Source of the DNA: Streptomyces sp. GKU 895
GTDB lineage: Bacteria; Actinomycetota; Actinomycetes; Streptomycetales; Streptomycetaceae
Reading direction: 5' to 3'
DNA: 64,000 nucleotides
Assembly (NCBI GenBank): GCA_002027195.1
Contig: MWJO01000015.1
Coordinates: 1-64,000, forward strand
Below, in pieces: positions 24,730 to 33,971 of the stretch; within the stretch, counting starts at the first letter, position 1; each line of letters starts with the position of its first letter. The notes under the pieces are model-generated. The model saw only the letters and a list, made by a program, of their open reading frames with translations, did not search any database and had not been told where the DNA came from. A program made the translations under genes and the position numbers.

Positions 24730-26232
24730 CTAGTGCACGTCGTTCGTCGCCGCGATCTTCTTCCACGACTTCGGCTGCGCCGGAGCGGCCGAGGCCCCCG
24801 CGGCCGACGCCTTGGCGATCGAGGCGGCTCGCGCCACCGGTGCGGCCGGCTTCGCCGGCTGGAACAGCCAGGTGTCGAAGAGCGCCGACAGCGACTGCCC
24901 GGACACGTCCTCCGCGTACTTCTGGAAGTCGGCGACCGAGGCGTTGCCGTACGCGTACTTCTGCGGCCAGCCCTTCAGGACCGCGAAGAACGCGTCGTCG
25001 CCGATCTCGTTGCGCAGCGCCTGGATCGCCAGCGCGCCCCGGTCGTAGACGGCGATGTCGAACTGGTTCTCCGGACCCGGGTCACCGGGCTTCACCGTCC
25101 AGAACGGGTCGTCGGCCGGGTGCGAGGCGTACACGTAGTCGGCGAGCTCCTGCGTGGTGCCCTCGTCCTCGTGCTCGGACCACAGCCACTGCGCGTAACG
25201 TGCGAAGCCCTCGTTGATCCAGATGTCCTTCCAGCCGGACACGGACACCAGGTCGCCGTACCACTGGTGGGCCAGCTCGTGCACGACCACCGACACGTTG
25301 GAGCCGTTCGCGAACTGCCGCGGGCTGTAGTACGGCCGGGTCTGCGTCTCCAGCGCGTACCCGGTGGTGGTGTCCGGTACGTATCCGCCGAGCGCGTTGT
25401 AGGGGTACGGCCCGAAGTACTCGCTCAGCCAGTCGGCGACCTCCCCGGTCCGCTCGATGCTGGCCCGCGCGGCACCGTCGTTGGCGCCGAGGTTCTTGCT
25501 GTAGGCGTTGACGACCGGAATCCCGCTCTCGGTCTTCCCGGTCGTGATGTCGAACTTGCCGACAGCCAGCGTCGCCAGATACGTGGCCTGCGGCTTGTCG
25601 GAGCGCCAGTTCCAGCGGGTCCAGCCGAGACGTGAACTCGTCGACTGGAGCGTACCGTTGGAGATGGCCTGGCTGCCGTCCGGCACGAGCACGGACACGT
25701 CGTAGGTGGCCTTGTCGAGCGGGTGGTCGTTGCTCGGGAACCACCACCAGGCCGACTCGGGCTCGTTGGCGCCCACCCCGCCGTCCGGAGTGCGGTGCCA
25801 GCTGGTGAAGCCGTACGCCTGCTTCGACGACGGGACCCCGCTGTACCGCACCACTACCGTCACCGAAGTCCCCTTCGGCAGCGGCGACTTGGGTGTGATC
25901 TCCAGCTCGTGCTCGCCGGACGTGGTGAACGACGCCTTCGCGCCGTTGACCCGCACCTCGGAGACCTCCAGCAGGAAGTCCAGGTTGAAGCGGGACAAGT
26001 CCTGTGTGGTGCGGGCCAGAAGGGTCGCCGTGCCCTCCAACTCGTCCGTGGCGGGCTGGTACTTCAGCCGCAGGTCGTAGTGGGAGACGTCGTATCCGCC
26101 GTTGCCGTAGGCCGGGTAGTAGGGGTCGCCGATGCCCGGGGCGCCAGGGGAGTAGCTCGCGGCCGATGCCGGGATCGCCAGCAGGACGGACGCGGCAGCG
26201 AGTGCGCCCGGCGCGATGATTCTGCGGTGCAC
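24730..26232 (-). CDS. secreted M1-family zinc aminopeptidase
   Basis: A 500-residue exported gluzincin. The zinc site is HELAHQW at about residue 318 with the downstream glutamate in NEGFARY about 20 residues later. An aromatic block, WWWFPSNDHPLDKATYDV, precedes it; the usual GxMEN exopeptidase motif is replaced by GYALETQTRPYYS, as in shorter secreted M1 enzymes. The GTG at 26232 is chosen: TTGGAG lies 5 bases before it and it begins a clean signal peptide (VHRRIIAPGALAAASVLLAI, cleavage near PASA). Starts at 26280/26283 lack a good ribosome site. The C-terminus is alanine-rich. Divergent from the S15 peptidase. Confidence 0.87.
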   Translation of the reverse strand: MHRRIIAPGALAAASVLLAIPASAASYSPGAPGIGDPYYPAYGNGGYDVSHYDLRLKYQPATDELEGTATLLARTTQDLSRFNLDFLLEVSEVRVNGAKASFTTSGEHELEITPKSPLPKGTSVTVVVRYSGVPSSKQAYGFTSWHRTPDGGVGANEPESAWWWFPSNDHPLDKATYDVSVLVPDGSQAISNGTLQSTSSRLGWTRWNWRSDKPQATYLATLAVGKFDITTGKTESGIPVVNAYSKNLGANDGAARASIERTGEVADWLSEYFGPYPYNALGGYVPDTTTGYALETQTRPYYSPRQFANGSNVSVVVHELAHQWYGDLVSVSGWKDIWINEGFARYAQWLWSEHEDEGTTQELADYVYASHPADDPFWTVKPGDPGPENQFDIAVYDRGALAIQALRNEIGDDAFFAVLKGWPQKYAYGNASVADFQKYAEDVSGQSLSALFDTWLFQPAKPAAPVARAASIAKASAAGASAAPAQPKSWKKIAATNDVH

Positions 26233-26416
26233 GAAAGCTCCAAGTCGTAGGGGCACGAAGTCTGTTCGAAGCCTATTCATCACCTGTGGACCCAGGCGTG
26301 TCCACGCCCACTGCTGTCACACGATCGCCATTCGGCCGTCATGAGTGGTCCCATGCCACTACACGCGTCGAACGGCCCTCTTTTGCACAGGAGTTGACCG
26401 ATGTACCGTCCGCGCC

Positions 26417-28363
26417 ATGCCGATACGCACGCGCTTCACGATCTGGAGACCGCTCGCGACGGCGGCCACCGCCGCCCTGCTGGCCACGTTCCTCACCCCC
26501 GCCGCCGCACAGGCCAAGCCCCGGGAGAGCCAACCCGTCTACTCCTACCAGAACGCCGTCCGCGAGGCCGTCTGGGTGGACACCGGCCTCGACGGGGACG
26601 GCGACGGCAAGAAGGACCGCGTGGCCGTCGACATCGTCCGCCCCCGCGAACTCGCCCGACAGGGCCGCAAGGTTCCGGTCATCATGGACGCCAGCCCGTA
26701 CTACTCCTGCTGCGGGCGCGGCAACGAGAGCCAGAAGAAGACGTACGACGCCCAGGGCAACGTCGTCCAGATGCCGCTGTTCTACGACAACTACTTCGTG
26801 CCGCGCGGCTACGCCTTCGTCGGCGTCGACCTCGCCGGCACCAACCGGTCCGACGGCTGTGTGGACGTCGGCGGCCGTTCGGACATCCTCTCCGCCAAGG
26901 CCGTCGTCGACTGGCTCAACGGCCGCGCCACGGCGTACACCAGCCGTACGGGCACCACAAGAGCCAAGGCAACCTGGACCAACGGCAGAACCGGCATGAT
27001 CGGCAAGAGCTGGGACGGCACGATCGCCAACGGTGTCGCCGCGACCGGCGTCAAGGGCCTGAAGACCATCGTCCCGATCAGCGCCATCTCCTCCTGGTAC
27101 GACTACTACTTCCAGCAGGGCGCCCCGCTCTACGACTCCGGCCCCGACTGGCTCTCCGACTACGTCGACAGCCCCGACGCCCGCGCCAAGTGCGCCGCCG
27201 TCCAGCAGAAGATCGTCGACGGCGCCCCGCGCACCGGCGACTGGACCGGCTTCTGGACCGAGCGCGACTACGTGAAGGACGCGGCCAAGGTGAAGGCCAG
27301 CGTCTTCGCCATCCACGGCCAGCAGGACCTCAACGTCCGCATGAAGCATCTCGGCCAGTGGTGGGACGCCCTCGCGAAGAACAGGGTCGAGCGCAAGATC
27401 TGGCTCTCCCAGACCGGCCACGTCGACCCCTTCGACTTCCGCCGCGCCACCTGGGTCGACACCCTGCACCGCTGGTTCGACCACGAACTCCTCGGCTACG
27501 ACAACGGCATCGACCGCGAGCCGATGGCCGACATCGAACGCCACCCCGACCAGTGGGTGACGTCGAAGGTCTGGCCCCCGCGCGGCACCAGCGCCACCAC
27601 CCTGCGCCCCGCCCAGGGCACCCTGCCCGGCGTCGGCACCCTCGGCCTCACCAAGGCCACCGGCACCGAGACCTTCACCGACAACCCGGCGCTGAGCGAG
27701 ACCGACTGGGCCGCGCAGATCGACAGCTCCACCCCCGACAAGGCGGGCTTCACCACCGGCGCCCTCACCAAGGACCTGCGCATCTCCGGCTCCTCCAAGG
27801 TCACCGTCACCGCCACGCCCACCACCTCGACGGCCCACCTCTCGGCCGTCCTCGTGGACCTCGGCCCGAACACCATCCGGGACTACGCGGCGAGCGGGGA
27901 GGGCATCAGCACCCTGGCCGACCGCACCTGCTGGGGCGTCAGCACCGCAGGTGACAGCGCCTGCTTCAAGGTGACCCAGGCCAAGACCGCCGACGTCGAC
28001 TACGAGGTCGTCAGCCGCGGCTGGGCCGACCTGGGCACCTATGCCCACCCCGGCAAGGGCGTGCCGCTCACCCCGGGCAAGGCGTACACGATCACCCTCG
28101 ACCTGGCCGCCACCGACCACGTCGTCCCGGCCGGCCACCGGCTCGCCCTGATCGTCGCGGGCACGGACAAGGACCTGATCGACCCGCCGTCCACCACACC
28201 CACCCTCACGCTGGACCTGTCCCGCACGAGGGCGAGCGTCCCGCTGGTCGGCGGCGCCCCGGCCTTCGCGCACGCCACGCACGGCGTCGCCGACGTCGTA
28301 CCGGAGGCCACGGAACTCGACGGCGTCCAGGCGCCGCGATCACTCCAGCGCATCCCGGAGTAA
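26417..28363 (+). CDS. secreted X-Pro dipeptidyl-peptidase (S15 family)
   Basis: A 648-residue secreted serine peptidase that would release Xaa-Pro dipeptides. A signal peptide of about 35 residues ends in PAAAQAKP. The alpha/beta-hydrolase triad is visible: Ser198 in GKSWDG, Asp304 in HGQQDLNV and His335 in TGHVDPFD. The C-terminal 200 residues form the jelly-roll typical of S15 / PepX. The ATG at 26417 gives the signal peptide directly; an upstream ATG at 26401 preceded by AGGAG is in another frame. It pairs divergently with the M1 peptidase across 184 bases, so extracellular proline-peptide use is the joint theme. Confidence 0.9.
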   Translation: MPIRTRFTIWRPLATAATAALLATFLTPAAAQAKPRESQPVYSYQNAVREAVWVDTGLDGDGDGKKDRVAVDIVRPRELARQGRKVPVIMDASPYYSCCGRGNESQKKTYDAQGNVVQMPLFYDNYFVPRGYAFVGVDLAGTNRSDGCVDVGGRSDILSAKAVVDWLNGRATAYTSRTGTTRAKATWTNGRTGMIGKSWDGTIANGVAATGVKGLKTIVPISAISSWYDYYFQQGAPLYDSGPDWLSDYVDSPDARAKCAAVQQKIVDGAPRTGDWTGFWTERDYVKDAAKVKASVFAIHGQQDLNVRMKHLGQWWDALAKNRVERKIWLSQTGHVDPFDFRRATWVDTLHRWFDHELLGYDNGIDREPMADIERHPDQWVTSKVWPPRGTSATTLRPAQGTLPGVGTLGLTKATGTETFTDNPALSETDWAAQIDSSTPDKAGFTTGALTKDLRISGSSKVTVTATPTTSTAHLSAVLVDLGPNTIRDYAASGEGISTLADRTCWGVSTAGDSACFKVTQAKTADVDYEVVSRGWADLGTYAHPGKGVPLTPGKAYTITLDLAATDHVVPAGHRLALIVAGTDKDLIDPPSTTPTLTLDLSRTRASVPLVGGAPAFAHATHGVADVVPEATELDGVQAPRSLQRIPE

Positions 28364-28455
28364 CGGGAGTAATCCGACATCGACGGTTGAAAACCGAGTC
28401 ATTCGCGGTACCTGTGGTAGGCCGTATCCATGGGTTTCGGGAGAAGGTGCCGCAA

Positions 28456-30159
28456 ATGACGGAAGACGTGAAGAAAAGGGGTGGCGGGGAAGGCGTGGCA
28501 GGTCTTCCCCGCGACCACACCACCGACCGCGTGGTGTTCGGTGTCACCGCCGTCATCACCGTGGCCTTCGTGATCTGGGGTTCCACGGCGACGGACTCGC
28601 TGGAGAGCGTCTCCACGAAGATGCTCAACGGCCTGATCAAGAACGGCGGTTGGGCCTTCATGCTGGCCGCCTCCTGCTTCGTGGTCTTCGCGCTGTGGCT
28701 CGCGGCCAGCCGCTACGGCCGCATCCACCTCGGCGCCGAGGGCGAGGAGCCGGAGTTCCGGACCGTGTCGTGGGTCGCGATGATGTTCAGCGCGGGCATG
28801 GGCATCGGTCTGATGTTCTACGGCGTGAGCGAACCCCTCGCCCACTACACGACCCCGCCGCCGGGCACGGACCCCGCCGACTCCGGTGATCGCATGGAGA
28901 CGGCGATGGCGACCACCCTCTTCCACTGGACGCTGCACCCCTGGGCGATCTACGCGGTCGTCGGCCTCGGCATCGCCTACAGCACCTACCGCAAGCGCCG
29001 CCGTCAGACCATCAGCGCCGTGTTCACCCCGCTCATCGGGGAGCGGCACGCCGAAGGCGGCGCCGGCCGGGTCATCGACATCCTCGCGATCATCGCCACC
29101 ATCTTCGGCTCCGCGGCCTCCCTCGGGCTCGGCGCGCTCCAGATCGGCTCCGGATTCCAGGAGTTGGACTGGATGGACGACGTCAGCACCGGACTGCTCG
29201 TCGCCATCATCGCCGTCCTCACCCTGGCCTTCGTCGCCTCGGCCGTGTCGGGTGTCGAGAAGGGCATCCAGTGGCTGTCCAACACCAACATGGTGCTCGC
29301 CCTGATCCTGGCCGTGTTCGTGTTCGTCGCCGGGCCCACGATCATCGTCCTCGACCTGCTGCCCACCTCGATCTTCTCCTACCTCGGGGACCTGCCCCAG
29401 CTCGCCGGCCGCACCGAGGCGAGCGGCGGCAAGGGCGTCGCCGACTGGCTCGGCAGCTGGACCGTCTTCTACTGGGCCTGGTGGATCTCCTGGACGCCGT
29501 TCGTCGGCATGTTCATCGCCCGCATCAGCCGCGGCCGCACCATCCGCCAGTTCGTCGGCGGCGTCATCCTCGTCCCCAGCACGGTCAGCCTGATCTGGTT
29601 CGCCGTCTTCGGCGGTACGGCGATGAAGCTGAAGGAGGGCGGCGCGCTCGCCGGCGAGGACACCCCCGAGGGCCAACTCTTCGGCGTCCTCCAGGAGTTC
29701 CCCATCGCCACCGCCACCAGCCTGCTCGTCATGATCCTCGTCGGCATCTTCTTCGTCTCCGGAGCCGACGCCGCCTCCATCGTGATGGGCACGCTCTCCC
29801 AGAAGGGCGCCCTCGAACCCGGCCGGTTCGTCGTGGTGTTCTGGGGCATCGTCACCGGCGCGGTCGCCGCGATCATGCTGCTCGTCGGCAGCGGCCAGGG
29901 CGACGCCCTCACCGGCCTGCAGAACCTCACGATCCTCGCCGCCGCGCCCTTCGTGCTCGTGATGATCGGCATGTGCGTCGCCCTCATGCGCGACCTGCGC
30001 CGCGATCCGGTCATCGTGCGCGGCGAGATGGGCTCCGAGGCCGTGGAACTCGCCGTGATCGAGGGCCACAAGAAGTACGACGGCGACTTCGAGATCAAGG
30101 TCGGACCAGGGCCGGGCACGGAGACGGAGGGCGACCCGCTGGGCCACGATCACGGCTGA
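28456..30159 (+). CDS. BCCT-family betaine/carnitine/choline transporter
   Basis: A 567-residue membrane protein with about 12 helices. BCCT hallmarks: SWVAMMFSAGMGIGLMFYGV and SEPLAHY (substrate helix 3), FHWTLHPWAIYAVVGLGIAY, and the aromatic box helix FYWAWWISWTPFVGMFIARI (helix 8). A charged cytoplasmic C-terminal tail of about 50 residues could serve as an osmosensor. It probably takes up glycine betaine or a related solute with Na+. GGGAGAAGG lies 10 bases before the ATG. A small CGGTT-GAA-AACCG hairpin sits 67 bases upstream; no clear stress promoter could be assigned. It ends 10 bases before the convergent oxidase gene. Confidence 0.9.
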   Translation: MTEDVKKRGGGEGVAGLPRDHTTDRVVFGVTAVITVAFVIWGSTATDSLESVSTKMLNGLIKNGGWAFMLAASCFVVFALWLAASRYGRIHLGAEGEEPEFRTVSWVAMMFSAGMGIGLMFYGVSEPLAHYTTPPPGTDPADSGDRMETAMATTLFHWTLHPWAIYAVVGLGIAYSTYRKRRRQTISAVFTPLIGERHAEGGAGRVIDILAIIATIFGSAASLGLGALQIGSGFQELDWMDDVSTGLLVAIIAVLTLAFVASAVSGVEKGIQWLSNTNMVLALILAVFVFVAGPTIIVLDLLPTSIFSYLGDLPQLAGRTEASGGKGVADWLGSWTVFYWAWWISWTPFVGMFIARISRGRTIRQFVGGVILVPSTVSLIWFAVFGGTAMKLKEGGALAGEDTPEGQLFGVLQEFPIATATSLLVMILVGIFFVSGADAASIVMGTLSQKGALEPGRFVVVFWGIVTGAVAAIMLLVGSGQGDALTGLQNLTILAAAPFVLVMIGMCVALMRDLRRDPVIVRGEMGSEAVELAVIEGHKKYDGDFEIKVGPGPGTETEGDPLGHDHG

Positions 30160-30169
30160 GCAATGCAGT

Positions 30170-31120
30170 TCAGGGGGAGGCCAGCCCCGCTGCCTCCTCC
30201 GCACACCCCCACGCCACCGTCACACCCGCCCCGCCGTGCCCGCAGTTGTGCACCAACACCCGCCCGCCGGGCAGGAGTTCACGCTCCAGCCGGACCGCGT
30301 CCCGCGCTGGCCGCAGCCCCACCCGATGCCCCAGCACCCGCGCCCCCGCGATCTCCGGCCGCAGCGCCGCACACCGCCGTACGATCGCCTCCGCCACGGC
30401 CGGATCCGGCTCCGTCGACCACGCGTCCTCGACCGCCGTACCGCCGAGCAGCAGCCGCCCCGGCTGCGGGAAGAAGTACGCCATCTCCCCGTCGGCGCCC
30501 GTCGACACCACCCACGTACGGATGCCCGGGTTCTCCACCACGACCAACTGCCCCCGCACCGGCACCACGGACGGGTCCGCCACCAGCTCACGCGCCCCGA
30601 GCCCCGTGCAGTTGACCACCACGGGCGCCTCGACCTCCGCCAGACCGGACACCGTACGCGTCTCGACCACGCCGCCCGCCGCCACGAACCGCCGCCGCAG
30701 CCACGGCAGATGGACCGCCATGTCGACCAGCGGCAACCGCGCCCACAGCCCGGTCCCCGCGTACTCCCCGGCGGTGACCGGGCGCAACCCGGGCAGCCGG
30801 GCGGTCAGCCAGTCGAACCCGTCGTCCAGCTTCTCCTCGCCCAGTACCCCCTCGACCATGCGTACGCCGGTACGGTCCGGGTCCGCCGCCAGCTCCTCGT
30901 ACACGTCCAGCGAGCGCAGCGCCCACGCCCGCGCCGCCGCGACCGGCCTGATCCGGTACGGCCACCACAGCGCCCCGGCAACCGCCGAGGTGGTCCGCTC
31001 GACGGGGTCCCGCGTCCACACCCGCACCCGGCGCCCGCCCTCGGCCAGCACCAGGGCCGTCGTCAGCCCGATCACGCCCCCGCCGACGACTATGACTTCG
31101 CTGCTCAGCTCACTGTCCAC
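30170..31120 (-). CDS. D-amino-acid oxidase-family FAD oxidoreductase
   Basis: A 316-residue flavoprotein of the D-amino-acid oxidase type. The dinucleotide fold is VIVVGGGVIGLTTALVLAE near residue 9 and the FAD-binding SAVAGALWWPYR follows. The conserved late motifs are VNCTGLGARELV, RPARDAVRLE and the C-terminal HNCGHGGAGVTVAWG (DAO signature with H-G-G). D-amino acids would be oxidised to keto acids, ammonia and peroxide in the cytoplasm. It starts with a GTG at 31120. The nearby amino-acid permease is not linked. Confidence 0.85.
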   Translation of the reverse strand: MDSELSSEVIVVGGGVIGLTTALVLAEGGRRVRVWTRDPVERTTSAVAGALWWPYRIRPVAAARAWALRSLDVYEELAADPDRTGVRMVEGVLGEEKLDDGFDWLTARLPGLRPVTAGEYAGTGLWARLPLVDMAVHLPWLRRRFVAAGGVVETRTVSGLAEVEAPVVVNCTGLGARELVADPSVVPVRGQLVVVENPGIRTWVVSTGADGEMAYFFPQPGRLLLGGTAVEDAWSTEPDPAVAEAIVRRCAALRPEIAGARVLGHRVGLRPARDAVRLERELLPGGRVLVHNCGHGGAGVTVAWGCAEEAAGLASP

Positions 31121-31186
31121 GACCGGACCGTAGCGGAATGTGCCATGCCGTGCTCAGAGGGCGCTTCCTGCGGGAATACTCACAGC

Positions 31187-32209
31187 ATGTCTGCCGAGTA
31201 CGCGACCTTCGGCCTGGCACCGGCGATGCGTGCCGGTGGAGTCCTCGTCAACGGTGACTACCAAGTCCACCGCGACTTCGTGGACTTCATCGTCGACGGA
31301 CGACCGTTGCTCTTCCAGCTCTCCGACCTCGACGCCGTCTCCCCCCTCGCCTCGGACGTACCGCCCTCGATCTTCACCGCCCAGGTCCGCAGCCTCCTGC
31401 TGGAGACGGACGCCCCGCTTCCGGACGGGCGCTATGTCATCTACGGCTGCCCCGAGTGCGAGGACCTCGCCTGCGGTGCCGTCACCGCCGTCATCGAGAA
31501 GGAGGGCGCCGACTACATCTGGCGGGACTTCGCCTGGCAGACCGACGAACGGGCCGACCTGGAGCTCAACGGCTATCACGGCATCGGCCCCTTCCGGTTC
31601 CGCGGCACCGACTACCGCGCGGCCCTCGACTCCCTGCTCACCTCCGGGACCGCGAGCCCACGCCGCCGCGTCCTGCTGATCGGCGCCCGCGTCGCCCTCC
31701 TCGCCAAACTCGCCGCCGCCCTGCGCACCATCGGCATCGGCGCCGACATCGCCCACGACGCCGACGGCGTCCCCGCCGACGAACTGCGCGGCTACGGAGC
31801 CGTCGCCTTCGGCCGGGCGATCGGAGAGGAGGAACGTGCCTCCGTGCGCCGCGCCTTCGAACGCGCGGGCGTGGACGTGACGTACGTCAACGGACTCGCC
31901 CCGATCGTCCCCCTCCTCGTCGCCCAGATCGAACACGCCCTCGACCGCCGCCCCGAGGAACAGCGCCGGCTGACCCGCCTGGTCGCCGCCGACGGCGAGG
32001 CGGGCGTCGAGGTCACCTCGCCCTGCCGGGTACGCCTCACCGCGTACCGCCTCGACCGGCTCTTCCGCACGCACGCCCAGGAGGTCTTCGACGGCGTCCT
32101 GGAGGCGGGCCGGCACCGGATCGCCCTGGACGCCAGGGCCGTGAAGGGGGAGGCGTTCGTGGTGGCACGGACGTCGGGGAGCGTGCTGGTGGAGGCGATG
32201 GCGCACTGA
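31187..32209 (+). CDS. hypothetical two-part protein with a C-terminal Rossmann-like segment
   Basis: A 340-residue protein of no recognised family. Residues 1-155 form an acidic domain with GCPECEDLACGAV (a Cys-rich motif, about residues 89-101) and aromatic DYIWRDFAW; this could bind metal but lacks full zinc spacing. From about 160, RRRVLLIGARVALLAKLAAALRTIGIGADIAHDADG looks like a dinucleotide-type beta-alpha-beta unit (given in part as RVLLIGARVALLAKL), followed by GYGAVAFGRAIGEEER. Such proteins are sometimes labelled oxidoreductase. The ATG at 31187 is the first good start. It is followed after 62 bases by the second ABC-F gene. Confidence 0.6.
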   Translation: MSAEYATFGLAPAMRAGGVLVNGDYQVHRDFVDFIVDGRPLLFQLSDLDAVSPLASDVPPSIFTAQVRSLLLETDAPLPDGRYVIYGCPECEDLACGAVTAVIEKEGADYIWRDFAWQTDERADLELNGYHGIGPFRFRGTDYRAALDSLLTSGTASPRRRVLLIGARVALLAKLAAALRTIGIGADIAHDADGVPADELRGYGAVAFGRAIGEEERASVRRAFERAGVDVTYVNGLAPIVPLLVAQIEHALDRRPEEQRRLTRLVAADGEAGVEVTSPCRVRLTAYRLDRLFRTHAQEVFDGVLEAGRHRIALDARAVKGEAFVVARTSGSVLVEAMAH

Positions 32210-32271
32210 CCGGGAGCCGGCGCGAAGCCGGAGCGGACCGGTCGGCCGCCCTCGCTAAAATCGGTCCCCTG

Positions 32272-33915
32272 ATGACTGCCACCCTCGTCGCCAAGAACCT
32301 CGCCGCCGGCCACGGCGACCGCTCCCTGTTCACCGGGCTCGACCTCGTCGTCGCGCCCGGTGACGTCATCGGGCTGGTCGGCGCCAACGGCGCGGGCAAG
32401 TCCACCCTGCTCAGGCTGCTCGCCGGGCTGACCGCACCGGAGGAGGGCGAGCTCCGGCTCTCCCCGCCGACCGCGACCGTCGGCCACCTCCCGCAGGAAC
32501 CGGAGCGCCGCCCCGGCGAGACGGTCCGCGCCTTCCTGGCCCGCCGCACCGGCGTCGCCGAAGCCCAGCGGCTCATGGACGAGGCGACCCAGGCGCTCGT
32601 CGACGGCGCCCCGGGCGCGGACGACGCCTACGCCACCAGCCTGGAGCGCTGGCTCGACCTCGGCGGCGCGGACCTCGACGAACGCGCCGAGGAGATCGCC
32701 GACTCCCTCGGCCTGGCCGTCGACCTCGACCAGCCGATGACCTCCCTGTCCGGCGGCCAGGCGGCCCGTGCCGGCCTCGCCTCCCTGCTCCTGTCCCGCT
32801 ACGACGTCTTCCTCCTCGACGAGCCCACCAACGACCTCGACCTCGACGGTCTGGAGCGCCTGGAACGCTTCGTCAAGGGCCTGCGCGCCGGCACCGTCGT
32901 CGTCAGCCACGACCGCGAGTTCCTCACCCGCACGGTCACCAAGGTCCTCGAACTCGACCTCGCCCAGGGACAGATCAACCTCTACGGCGGTGGCTACGAG
33001 GCCTACCTGGAGGAGCGCGAGGTGGCCCGCCGGCACGCCCGCGACGACTACGAGGAGTACGCCGACAAGAAGGCGGCCCTCCAGGACCGGGCCCAGATGC
33101 AGCGCTCCTGGATGGACAAGGGCGTCAAGAACGCGCGTCGCAAGGCGAACAACGACAACGACAAGATCGGCCGCAAGTTCCGCAGCGAGGCCAGCGAGAA
33201 GCAGGCCGCGAAGGCCCGCCAGACCCAGCGCATGATCGAGCGCCTCGACGTGGTCGAGGAGCCCCGCAAGGAGTGGGAACTGCGCATGGAGATCGCGTCG
33301 GCCCCGCGCTCCGGGTCGGTCGTGGCGACCCTGCGCGACGCGGAGGTGCGCCGCGGCGACTTCACGCTGGGCCCGGTCTCCCTCCAGATCGACTGGGCGG
33401 ACCGGGTGGCGGTGACGGGCGCGAACGGCGCCGGCAAGTCGACCCTGCTGGCCGCCCTCCTGGGCCGGTTGCCGCTGACCTCCGGACAGGCGTCCCTCGG
33501 CTCCGGAGTCCTGATCGGCGAGGTCGACCAGGCCCGCAAGCTGTTCCACGGCGAGGAGTCGCTGCTGGACGCCTTCGGCGCGGCCGTCCCCGACACGGAA
33601 CCGGCCGAAGTCCGCACCCTGCTGGCCAAGTTCGGCCTGAAGGCGGACCACGTCCTGCGCTCGGCGGCGACCCTGTCCCCGGGCGAGCGCACGAGGGCGG
33701 CGCTGGCATTGCTCCAGGGTCGGGGAGTGAACCTGCTGGTCCTGGACGAGCCGACCAACCACCTCGACCTACCGGCGATCGAGCAACTGGAACAGGCCTT
33801 GGACGCCTACGAGGGCACGCTCCTACTGGTCACCCACGACCGCAGAATGCTGGACGCGGTGAGGGTGACGCGCCGCTTGGAGGTCAGTGCAGGCAAGGTG
33901 ACCGAAACGCCCTGA
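32272..33915 (+). CDS. ABC-F family ATPase (second copy)
   Basis: A 547-residue twin-ATPase protein without membrane helices. Domain 1: GANGAGKST, LSGGQ and FLLDEPTNDLDL; domain 2: GANGAGKST, LSPGERTR and LVLDEPTNHLDL. The arm/linker has many K and R and the stretch KGVKNARRKANNDNDK, typical of the actinobacterial ABC-F group. It is not closely similar by eye to the other ABC-F at 5319-6947, so they are separate subfamilies. The role in translation or drug protection is inferred from the family. The stop overlaps the start of a dispersed repeat. Confidence 0.88.
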   Translation: MTATLVAKNLAAGHGDRSLFTGLDLVVAPGDVIGLVGANGAGKSTLLRLLAGLTAPEEGELRLSPPTATVGHLPQEPERRPGETVRAFLARRTGVAEAQRLMDEATQALVDGAPGADDAYATSLERWLDLGGADLDERAEEIADSLGLAVDLDQPMTSLSGGQAARAGLASLLLSRYDVFLLDEPTNDLDLDGLERLERFVKGLRAGTVVVSHDREFLTRTVTKVLELDLAQGQINLYGGGYEAYLEEREVARRHARDDYEEYADKKAALQDRAQMQRSWMDKGVKNARRKANNDNDKIGRKFRSEASEKQAAKARQTQRMIERLDVVEEPRKEWELRMEIASAPRSGSVVATLRDAEVRRGDFTLGPVSLQIDWADRVAVTGANGAGKSTLLAALLGRLPLTSGQASLGSGVLIGEVDQARKLFHGEESLLDAFGAAVPDTEPAEVRTLLAKFGLKADHVLRSAATLSPGERTRAALALLQGRGVNLLVLDEPTNHLDLPAIEQLEQALDAYEGTLLLVTHDRRMLDAVRVTRRLEVSAGKVTETP

Positions 33916-33944
33916 GGGGCGCGGGGAACTGCGCGACCAGCCAC
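33915..33944 (+). repeat. dispersed intergenic repeat, copy 2
   Basis: AGGGGCGCGGGGAACTGCGC then GACCAGCCAC, identical to the copy at 24646 except for one base (A to G). It begins at the final A of the ABC-F stop codon and lies in the 56-base gap before the convergent tex gene, so here it forms most of the intergenic sequence. Confidence 0.8.
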
Positions 33945-33971
33945 AACCGGCCCGCAGTTCCCCCACAACCG

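Noticed and set aside
26401..27954. A 517-codon frame starting at an ATG with a good AGGAG, overlapping the S15 peptidase
   Set aside because: Arginine/proline-rich shadow without domains; the overlapping frame has a signal peptide and a full catalytic triad.
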